DNA from: Succinivibrio faecicola
GTDB lineage: Bacteria > Pseudomonadota > Gammaproteobacteria > Enterobacterales > Succinivibrionaceae
Direction of reading: 5' to 3'
DNA: 64,000 nucleotides
Assembly (NCBI RefSeq): GCF_019448115.1
Contig: NZ_JAGFNY010000006.1
Location: 1-64,000, forward strand
In this document: piece by piece, positions 57,170 to 64,000 of the stretch
How positions within the stretch are numbered: position 1 is the stretch's first letter
Layout of the letters: each line of letters begins with the position of its first letter
Notes under the pieces: generated by a model
Told to the model about the DNA's origin: nothing
What the model saw: the letters and a program-made list of their open reading frames with translations, nothing else
Database searches by the model: none
Position numbers and translations under genes: made by a program

Positions 57170-58314
57170 TTTTCTTTACAGTCCTTAATTGCATCTGCAA
57201 GAGCACAAACCTCATCATCACTTAAGGCAGCACTAAGAGACAGTCTTAATCTTGCCTTGTTTTGCGGTACTGTAGGATGCCTTATCGGCATTGCATAAAA
57301 ACCTTTTTCCCTGAATAGTGAGCAGGCTTTTAATGCATTTTCATTGCTATAGGTTAAAACAGGTATTATCTGAGATTGTGAAAGATTTTCTAATGAGCAG
57401 TCTTTTATAGTCTGATGAATATACTCTGATATCTTATAAAGCCTTTCTCTTAAATCATTTCTTTTTTGCATATACTCTATCATGAATGCATTATGTTCAA
57501 AGCTTAATGGAGATAATGCTGTTGAGAAAATAAGAGATCTTGTTGTATTGATAAGATAGTTTACAGCAGTCTGATTGGCAACAAGACAGGCTCCCTGTGA
57601 ACCAAGACCTTTTCCAAAAGTTACAAGAATAAAATCAATTTCATCTGCCAAACCTAAAGATGCGCAAAGACCAGCTCCGTTTTGTGCAAATACACTGAAT
57701 GAATGTGCCTCATCTACATACAAATAGACATTTGAATACTGTTTTTTAAGTTCACAAAGCTTCTTTATATCAGCTCTGTCACCATCCATACTGAAAACAG
57801 CTTCTGTCACTACAAGAATATTGTCATATTTATCAAGATTGCTTTTTATAAGTCTTTCGAGATGGTCATAATCATTGTGAGCAAATCTCAGGTACTTGCC
57901 TTTTGCACCTGTAAGACCATCAATCATTGACGCATGAGCAAGCTTATCTGCAATAATTAAAGTATCTGCATCTGACAGAGCTGATATGACACCAGAGTTT
58001 GCAGCAAATCCAGAGTTAAAGAAAAGTGCACTCCTGCCAAACAGATTTTGTATGGCAGAATTGGCTTTTTCATATGAATCATGAGCACCCGTCAAAAGAG
58101 GTGAACCTGATGAACTTAGGCGTATATTCTTGAAATCTGTACTCTCATAGAACTCATGGACAATACTCATATCCTGAGCAAGACCTAAATAATCATTTGA
58201 TGACAGATTCACATAACTGTGCCCGTCTACAATAATTTCAAGAGCCTTCTGATTTTTTGCCTTTATTGACCGGTAGGAATCCAAAGCCTTTTTATCAGCT
58301 AGAAACTCCTCCAT
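57160..58314 (-). CDS. bioF: 8-amino-7-oxononanoate synthase
   Basis: 384 aa from the chosen ATG, the same as E. coli BioF. A longer frame to 58473 adds 53 residues with no family match, so I reject it. PLP Lys is K235 (TFGKGLGSQG), and DEAHSFSVF holds the cofactor Asp/His. It condenses pimeloyl-ACP with alanine. An AAGGTGG site lies about 14 bp upstream. No bioA, bioB or bioD is in the window, and no BirA-type operator was found. Confidence 0.92.
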   Translation of the reverse strand: MEEFLADKKALDSYRSIKAKNQKALEIIVDGHSYVNLSSNDYLGLAQDMSIVHEFYESTDFKNIRLSSSGSPLLTGAHDSYEKANSAIQNLFGRSALFFNSGFAANSGVISALSDADTLIIADKLAHASMIDGLTGAKGKYLRFAHNDYDHLERLIKSNLDKYDNILVVTEAVFSMDGDRADIKKLCELKKQYSNVYLYVDEAHSFSVFAQNGAGLCASLGLADEIDFILVTFGKGLGSQGACLVANQTAVNYLINTTRSLIFSTALSPLSFEHNAFMIEYMQKRNDLRERLYKISEYIHQTIKDCSLENLSQSQIIPVLTYSNENALKACSLFREKGFYAMPIRHPTVPQNKARLRLSLSAALSDDEVCALADAIKDCKEKCR

Positions 58315-58481
58315 CTTTGTGTATAGTTCCACCTTGACCTTCTGTACTTCAATGACTTTAGGATGACTAAAATTGACATTCACCTCTTGCAAAAGAAAGA
58401 GACTTTCTGCTGAAGAGGCTAATTGTTTAGCTTGCATGGTTGGTTGAAGCATCTTGCATCTAATGAGGTTCACTGTCTTCA

Positions 58482-58517
58482 GTCAAAAAAACTACAGCAA
58501 CTCTAGTTTTTTTTGAC
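58482..58517 (-). other. Stem-loop in the bio operon leader
   Basis: GTCAAAAAAACTA (58482-58494) pairs with TAGTTTTTTTTGAC (58504-58517), a 13-bp stem with one bulge and a 9-base loop. It sits in the predicted bioF leader and could be an attenuator-like element. Confidence 0.5.
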
Positions 58518-58558
58518 CAGCCCCACTCAAGATCGTTGCATGTTCTGCCCTTCCAATC

Positions 58559-58602
58559 CTAGTGAAAACTGATGTTTATCACACTAGACATTCTACTTTC
58601 AA
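58559..58602 (-). promoter_or_regulatory. Candidate bio promoter with nested inverted repeat
   Basis: Minus strand TTGAAA (58602-58597), 16-base spacer, GATAAA (58580-58575). The -10 lies within an inverted repeat CTAGTG...CACTAG (58559-58564 with 58582-58587), which could be an operator. It does not match known BirA or BioR boxes. The remainder to 58892 holds the pepD -10 (TATAAT at 58855-58860) and nothing else recognised. Confidence 0.4.
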
Positions 58603-58892
58603 TCTGCTTTTTCATCTAGTCTTTATGACTAAATACCAAAGAAAAAAGTTTAACTTCTCAAACTCTAAAGGAGCTTAGAATCATTTAAAAACGGTTTTCT
58701 GTAAGCAAGAATATTCTTAAAAAAATTCTGGTGGAGAAGATTTTGTCCATCTGCTGTTTTATACCATCAAGACTTGCAACAGCTAAATAAGAGATTTATA
58801 TACAAAAATTTCCAAAAATAGCTTATTTCTTTTTCTTTTCTCCTAGCAAATGTTTATAATAAAGTCAAACACATACAAAATAAGGTAAAAAA

Positions 58893-60344
58893 GTGAGCAT
58901 TTTAATTAAAGATCTTGAACCAAAAAAGGTTTTTGAAATCTTTGACGAGATTCTAAAAATACCTCGTCCATCCGGAAATGAAAAAAATATCGCATCATTC
59001 ATCGTTAACTATGCAAAGAACATAGGTTGTAGTGCATATACAGATGAAAATGGTAATGTAATTATTGATGCACCTGCAACAGAAGGAAAAGAAAACTGCT
59101 CTTTGGTTATTCTGCAGGGCCATATGGATATGGTCTGTGTTCAGACTGACTCTGGTACTCACGATTTTACAAAAGATCCTATCAATGCCTATGTTGATGG
59201 TGATTTTATAAGAGCAAAAGATACAACTCTTGGTGCTGATAACGGTATTGCCATTGCTATGGTTCTTGCACTTTTACAAGACAGAAATGTTGAGCATGGT
59301 CCTTTAAGAGCCATATTCACAGTTGAAGAGGAAACCACCATGAAAGGTGCTACAACTCTTAGTGAAGAGGCTTTAAAGGGAGACTACCTTATCAATCTTG
59401 ATTCTGAAGACAACGGCTATCTTTTTGTCAGCTGCGCAGGCTCAATGGATGTTTCAATTAAATATGCTGTTGAAAGAATCAAAACTGAAAATACAAAAGC
59501 TTTAAGAATTGAACTATCTGATCTAAGTGGAGGTCACTCTGGTGCCGATATTCACAAAGGTCATGCTAATGCAATTAAAGTTCTATCAAGTGTACTTGAT
59601 AACTTAAGTGATGATTACGATATCTTCTTAAAGGACATTCAGGGCGGACTTTTCAGAAACTCAATTCCAACTAAAGCCCATGTTGAAATTGAAGTAAGCA
59701 ATGATGAATATGATGCATTTGTATGCTCTCTTAATGAGTGCATTGATGCACAAAAAAAGTTATATAAAAATACCGATCCTAAGATGAATTTCACTGTTTG
59801 CGATGCTGAAAATGGAATGGTATTAGGTCTTGCTCAATCACTTGATTTTATTCACTTTCTAAGAGCTCTTCCTGATGGTATGACTCGTATGTCACCAGTC
59901 TATGAAAACATAGTTGAAACATCTGTAAATACAGGAATCATAAAGAGTACAAATGAGTGCATAAGCATCAGTATGCTACCTCGTTCACTATCTAAAATCG
60001 GTTTAGATGCTATTATTGCAAATATAAGAGCAGTATGCTGTCTGACTGATAATGCTGATATGGAGTGCTCAAATGAGCATCTACCTTGGGAATCCCCATC
60101 AGACAATAAACTCATCAGAGTTTTAGATGAGTGCTATCATTCAGTAACTGGCAAGAATTTTAAAATTACAGCACTGCATGCAGGGGTTGAATGTGCTCAG
60201 TTTGTAAAGAAAAACAAAAAACTGCAGCTCATCTCTTTAGGACCTACTATCCTAAATCCTCACTCTGTAATGGAGAGAATGGATATCAAAGGTGTTTTAG
60301 AGATTTATTCAACAGTTACCAGCGCTTTGAAAAAGCTACAATAA
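58893..60344 (+). CDS. pepD: Aminoacyl-histidine dipeptidase (peptidase D)
   Basis: 483 aa (E. coli 485). M20 family. LQGHMDMVCVQ and LGADNGIAIAM and FTVEEETTMKGA hold the di-zinc ligands. Cleaves Xaa-His and other dipeptides. Starts with GTG after AAGG. A TATAAT lies at 58855-58860. The GH13-like gene follows by 14 bp, so the two are probably cotranscribed. Confidence 0.95.
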   Translation: MSILIKDLEPKKVFEIFDEILKIPRPSGNEKNIASFIVNYAKNIGCSAYTDENGNVIIDAPATEGKENCSLVILQGHMDMVCVQTDSGTHDFTKDPINAYVDGDFIRAKDTTLGADNGIAIAMVLALLQDRNVEHGPLRAIFTVEEETTMKGATTLSEEALKGDYLINLDSEDNGYLFVSCAGSMDVSIKYAVERIKTENTKALRIELSDLSGGHSGADIHKGHANAIKVLSSVLDNLSDDYDIFLKDIQGGLFRNSIPTKAHVEIEVSNDEYDAFVCSLNECIDAQKKLYKNTDPKMNFTVCDAENGMVLGLAQSLDFIHFLRALPDGMTRMSPVYENIVETSVNTGIIKSTNECISISMLPRSLSKIGLDAIIANIRAVCCLTDNADMECSNEHLPWESPSDNKLIRVLDECYHSVTGKNFKITALHAGVECAQFVKKNKKLQLISLGPTILNPHSVMERMDIKGVLEIYSTVTSALKKLQ

Positions 60345-60358
60345 AGGAAAGGCTAATT

Positions 60359-62410
60359 ATGCGTCAGAACACAAGTTCTCCAAGAGCATCACTTCCATTT
60401 CAGTGTTTCCATACATGTACTGCCCCTGATGTTTCTCATACAAATGCAGTACTCTTTGTCAGAGGTGCAAATCACAGCCGCCTGAAGATTTCTATTGTTA
60501 CATTTACTGAAAACGAGGATCATCAGAATCTGATGACCTATACAGGATCATATTCAGGAATCCATCGTTTCGAAGCTCCACTTAGTGCTGACAAGAGCAG
60601 AAACCTGTTTATCTACTACTTTAAAATTGCACTGATGAATGAGGAAAACAAGGTAGTCGATGTTGTATGGTACAGCTCACTTGGTATGTCAAGAGAACCA
60701 CCTTTAATGCAGCACTGCTATTCAATCGAGTTTTTCAACCCTCATCCTCAGTGGGCACTTGATTCTATCGTTTATCAGATCCTGCCAGACAAATTTGCTG
60801 CATCTAGCGGTTATTTCAATGTTGATGGCACAAAGTATGATGCAACAGAGCCTGTTAAGGCAAAAGATCTGGAATTTGTTGATTTAGATGAAATCCACTG
60901 TGGTGGTGATCTTGACGGTGTAGGAGCTATGCTTCCTTATATCCGCTCAATTGGATGTGATACCATCTATCTGACACCTGTTTTTAAGGCTCCATCAGCA
61001 AACAAATACGATACTGAAGATTATGACATGGTTGATCCTCACTTTGGAGGCAACGGAGCTCTAAAGCGTCTTCGTACTGTAGCTCTTGGTTATGAAATGA
61101 AGATCCTTCTTCATGGAACTTTCAACCATACCGGTGATGCTCATCCTTGGTTTGACCGTCAGGAAAGAACCGGTAAAGGTGCACTTCGCCATAAAGACAG
61201 TCCCTACAGAGATCTGTATACATTCACATCTGAAGGTGATGTATATGTATCGGACAATCATCCAAACTACCCTAAGCTTGATTACTCAAGTTACACTACT
61301 CAGCATGCTATGTTTGATGGAACAAATGCCATTGTTAAAAAATGGCTTAGAGCACCTTATGGAATAGACGGCTGGGTTATTGATGATGCAAATCAGATTG
61401 GCGATAACGGTAGTGCTAAAAACAACATTACAAGACTTTCACAACTTTGCAAAAGTGCAAGAGAAGCGCATCTTGACTGTCTTGTTTTAGGTGAATTTGC
61501 ATCAGATCCAAGATATGCAATCAGCTCTGATGGCAATGTGGACGGCACAATCAACTATACAGGCTTTTTAAGCCCAATCCGTTCATTCTTCGGTGGTATC
61601 AATCTAGATGGAGATCCTACCCCATACTCAGGCGAAGATTTAAGACGTTGCTGTGAGGAATTCTCAGTTGGTGTTTCACAGCATGTAAAACTCTGTCTTT
61701 TAAACCAGCTTGACAACAACAGAATCTCAAGATTCCACACCATTATCGGTGGTGACAAGTATCTGTATCAGGCCGCACTTGCATGTCTATTTACATGGCG
61801 TGGTATCCCATGTATTTATCAGGGCGATGAACTAGGTGATGTAATCGATAAATATCAGGTAGGACCTCGTGGGTTGATTCCTTTCAATGCACTAAAGGAT
61901 CGACATGTAAGCGTAAACTCAGCTGAAACACAAGGGATCATTTCAGAGCTAGCATCACTAAGACATTCAAATCCAGCCTTCTCAAGAGGCTCTATGCTGT
62001 TTATATGTGCTGGCGGCGCTTACTTTGGCTATACAAGACTGTTTGAAGACAGATTTGCAATTGTTCTAGTTAATGCATCAAGGCAGCAGATAAAGGTAGA
62101 ACAAGGCTCTATGCTCTTCCCTCTTCTTGCATCAATGTATATGCCTGAAGACTGCGGTACTGATAACAGTGCCGATACAGGCGAAGATCTGTTAATCCCA
62201 CTATCTGGCAGAAATGTAAGACGTAGTGATCATGGAGAAGGACTTGAAGGTCTGTATGAGCTTTTAAGCCGCGAAAAACTGAATGTTAAATCATATGGTT
62301 CAACAAAGACAAATCCAGAATTTGAAGCTAAGATCCTAAAAGAGTTATTTGCAGGAAAACAGCTGACAATTCCTCCAAGATCAACTGTTGTAATATCCAA
62401 CAAAAAATAA
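60359..62410 (+). CDS. MalZ-like GH13 protein with degenerate active site
   Basis: 683 aa from the ATG after AAAGGAAAGG; a longer overlapping frame is rejected. Layout: N-terminal beta domain (about 1-120), GH13 barrel, C-domain. Conserved blocks: NKYDTEDYDMVDPHFGG, NYTGF and CIYQGDELG. Compared with E. coli MalZ, region I DGVFNH reads HGTFNH (H252), region II GWRLD reads GWVID (V340, D342 kept), region III E379 is kept, and region IV LDSHDTARF reads LDNNRISRF, so H and the third catalytic D become N454 and R455. Probably not a normal hydrolase; it may bind glucans or have altered chemistry. Confidence 0.85.
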   Translation: MRQNTSSPRASLPFQCFHTCTAPDVSHTNAVLFVRGANHSRLKISIVTFTENEDHQNLMTYTGSYSGIHRFEAPLSADKSRNLFIYYFKIALMNEENKVVDVVWYSSLGMSREPPLMQHCYSIEFFNPHPQWALDSIVYQILPDKFAASSGYFNVDGTKYDATEPVKAKDLEFVDLDEIHCGGDLDGVGAMLPYIRSIGCDTIYLTPVFKAPSANKYDTEDYDMVDPHFGGNGALKRLRTVALGYEMKILLHGTFNHTGDAHPWFDRQERTGKGALRHKDSPYRDLYTFTSEGDVYVSDNHPNYPKLDYSSYTTQHAMFDGTNAIVKKWLRAPYGIDGWVIDDANQIGDNGSAKNNITRLSQLCKSAREAHLDCLVLGEFASDPRYAISSDGNVDGTINYTGFLSPIRSFFGGINLDGDPTPYSGEDLRRCCEEFSVGVSQHVKLCLLNQLDNNRISRFHTIIGGDKYLYQAALACLFTWRGIPCIYQGDELGDVIDKYQVGPRGLIPFNALKDRHVSVNSAETQGIISELASLRHSNPAFSRGSMLFICAGGAYFGYTRLFEDRFAIVLVNASRQQIKVEQGSMLFPLLASMYMPEDCGTDNSADTGEDLLIPLSGRNVRRSDHGEGLEGLYELLSREKLNVKSYGSTKTNPEFEAKILKELFAGKQLTIPPRSTVVISNKK

Positions 62411-62427
62411 AATTAGATATTTCTAAA

Positions 62428-62454
62428 CTAAAAGCCTCGAACGAGGCTTTTAGT
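62428..62454 (+). terminator. Terminator of the GH13-like gene
   Basis: CTAAAAGCCTC/GAGGCTTTTAG stem with a GAAC loop (62428-62453), followed by TTTAC. Confidence 0.8.
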
Positions 62455-62462
62455 TTACACAC

Positions 62463-62492
62463 AAAAAACGCCAGAAAATTCTGGCGTTTTTT
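62463..62492 (-). terminator. Bidirectional terminator for purF
   Basis: AAAAAACGCCAGAA/TTCTGGCGTTTTTT perfect stem (62463-62476 with 62479-62492). Minus-strand U-run follows, just past the purF stop. Confidence 0.88.
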
Positions 62493-62506
62493 GACACATC
62501 TTTCTA

Positions 62507-64000
62507 TTAAGCTTGAATATTGAAGATATCCAACTGTTCTGAGTCTGATGAATCTTTCCAGGCTTTATCTGCCTTTGCATCATCACTTCTCTGCTTTTCG
62601 ATATTCTCAAAATAATCATCTGATGGTGGAACTACATACTTACCAGTAAAGATTGAGGTTTCAAACTTAGTAAGTGATGGATTCTCTTCAGTTACAGATG
62701 CAATCAGATCATCAAGCTTCTGATAGATTAAAGCATCAGCCTTGATTTCCTTAGCAATTTCCTCATTGGTTCTGCCATATGCGATAAGCTCCTTAGAAGT
62801 AGGCATATCGATACCATAAATGTTTGGATAGCGGATTTCAGGAGATGCTGAAGCGAAGTACACCTGTTTTGCACCAGCCTCACGAGCCATTTCCACAATC
62901 TGAAGTGAGGTTGTACCACGTACGATTGAATCATCGACTAACAGTACATTCTTTCCTTCAAACTCAGCAGGAATTGGGTTTAACTTGTTGCGAACTGACT
63001 TTTTACGCTGCTTCTGACCTGGCATAATGAAGGTTCTGCCGATATAACGGTTCTTAACAAAGCCCTGACGGTATGGAACACCTAATGTACGAGCAATCTG
63101 AACTGCAATATCAACTGAAGTATCAGGAATAGGAATTACAACGTCAATCTTAAGATCATTGTGTTCTTTCTGGATCTGCTCTGCAAGCTTGGTACCCATA
63201 CGAACTCGGCTTGCATAAACAGATACACCATCAATGATACTATCTGGTCTTGCAAAATAAACATACTCAAAGATACATGAGTTCAGTGTTGGGTTCTTTG
63301 CGCAGATCTTAGAATATAGCTGACCATCTTTAGTAATTAAAAGAGCTTCACCTGGCTGTACATCACGAACTAAAGTGAAACCAGAAACATCAAGAGCAAC
63401 ACTCTCAGATGCAACCATATATTCAGTCTTGCCTTCAGCTGTAATTTTCTCACCTAAAACCATAGGACGAATTCCGTATGGATCTCTAAAAGCAACAAGA
63501 CCAACGCCTAAAACAAGGCTTACTACAGCGTAACCGCCCTTGATCTCATCATATACACCTGATACAGCAGAGAAGATATCTTCTGGTGATGGAATATCCT
63601 TATCGATTGCAGATACTTTCCATGCAAAGATATTTAATAAAATTTCTGAATCTGACTGAGTGTTCACATGGCGACGAGCCTGTTTACACTTCTCTTTTAA
63701 TTCTCTTGAATTGATTAGATTGCCATTGTGGGCAAGAGCGATTCCGTATGGAGAGTTTACATAGAATGGCTGTGCTTCTGCTGCTGAAGAAGAGCCAGCT
63801 GTTGGATAACGGTTATGAGCAATGCCCATATTGCCGGTAAGCCGTAACATATGTCTTTGAGAAAAGACCTCTGTTACCATACCGTTTGCTTTTCTCTGAT
63901 GGAAATTATCTCTCTCATCTACAGTAACAATACCAGCGGCATCCTGTCCACGGTGCTGCAGAACCTGCAGTGAATTATATAAAGATAAATTTACAGGAGA
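62507..64000 (-). CDS. purF: Amidophosphoribosyltransferase, 5' end beyond window
   Basis: 497 codons to the right edge; about ten N-terminal residues, including the catalytic Cys, lie outside. The edge reads [20 protein letters not shown], matching E. coli PurF near residue 12. N-terminal glutaminase (Ntn) then a PRPP-binding domain with [14 protein letters not shown]. First committed step of purine synthesis. The frame is open to the window edge. Confidence 0.96.
   Translation of the reverse strand, partial: SPVNLSLYNSLQVLQHRGQDAAGIVTVDERDNFHQRKANGMVTEVFSQRHMLRLTGNMGIAHNRYPTAGSSSAAEAQPFYVNSPYGIALAHNGNLINSRELKEKCKQARRHVNTQSDSEILLNIFAWKVSAIDKDIPSPEDIFSAVSGVYDEIKGGYAVVSLVLGVGLVAFRDPYGIRPMVLGEKITAEGKTEYMVASESVALDVSGFTLVRDVQPGEALLITKDGQLYSKICAKNPTLNSCIFEYVYFARPDSIIDGVSVYASRVRMGTKLAEQIQKEHNDLKIDVVIPIPDTSVDIAVQIARTLGVPYRQGFVKNRYIGRTFIMPGQKQRKKSVRNKLNPIPAEFEGKNVLLVDDSIVRGTTSLQIVEMAREAGAKQVYFASASPEIRYPNIYGIDMPTSKELIAYGRTNEEIAKEIKADALIYQKLDDLIASVTEENPSLTKFETSIFTGKYVVPPSDDYFENIEKQRSDDAKADKAWKDSSDSEQLDIFNIQA

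Noticed and set aside
58315-58473. 53-residue N-terminal extension of BioF
   Set aside because: No family match; the shorter form is exactly the usual 384 aa.
58474-58892. BirA (TTGTAAACC) or BioR (TTATNNATAA) operator ahead of bioF
   Set aside because: Neither core is present on either strand by eye.
60191-60358. 56-residue N-terminal extension of the GH13-like protein
   Set aside because: It overlaps the pepD coding end in another frame; a strong ribosome site precedes the ATG at 60359.

Overview
The window looks like a chromosomal segment of a low-GC, host-associated gammaproteobacterium. Housekeeping neighbourhoods fit Gammaproteobacteria (guaBA, dksA-gluQ, pcnB-folK, pth-ychF, proBA, bifunctional tyrA, mlaA, frsA, bioC-bioG-bioF, purF). 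AT-rich codon use, flagellar and pseudaminate genes and heavy glycogen/maltodextrin metabolism suggest a gut lineage such as Succinivibrionaceae. The family name is inference; no marker here proves it.

Layout. 1-0.17 kb: minus-strand promoter and leader of an rRNA operon whose 16S gene lies just left of the window. 0.36-3.1 kb: small accessory genes (AraC/GyrI regulator, VOC protein, GyrI-like paralogue, DUF3795, MmcQ/YjbR). 3.2-6.4 kb: guaBA. 6.7-10.5 kb: orphan membrane protein, NfeD, QmcA and SppA. 10.6-17.6 kb: glgX and malQ-glgB on the minus strand; the GlgB has a long Lys/Ala/Ser tail. 18.2-19.2 kb: gapA with a long AT-rich leader. 19.3-24.5 kb: tightly packed operon mlaA-tyrA-DUF945-htpX-pseI. 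24.8-29.6 kb: a very long FliK-like protein plus an FhlB-like partner. 29.7-32.4 kb: mrcB. 32.9-38.0 kb: dksA, gluQ, pcnB, folK, pth, ychF. 38.1-42.0 kb: uspE-like, modF-like and lrgAB. 42.3-43.0 kb: relic zone with a truncated DUF1703 gene. 43.2-46.8 kb: proBA and frsA.

46.86-48.30 kb is a gene-free, very AT-rich stretch with nine exact same-strand copies of TTTCCCACA, further near-copies, and two boxes matching the DnaA consensus TTWTNCACA in inverted pairing. Genes on either side mostly point away from it. It is the best candidate here for an undescribed element: a replication origin, a DnaA-titration site or another initiator/partition locus.

48.3-55.7 kb (plus strand): murJ, a minimal kinase-like protein, a zinc-uptake operon (small His/Cys membrane protein, znuA broken by one frameshift, znuC, znuB), a second uspE-like gene whose ribosome-binding site lies inside an 18-bp perfect hairpin, and an AEC permease. 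55.7-58.3 kb: bioF-bioG-bioC. 58.9-62.4 kb: pepD and a MalZ-like GH13 protein that has lost the third catalytic Asp and other invariant residues. 62.5-64 kb: purF, running off the right edge.

All calls come from reading the sequence; no database search was run.
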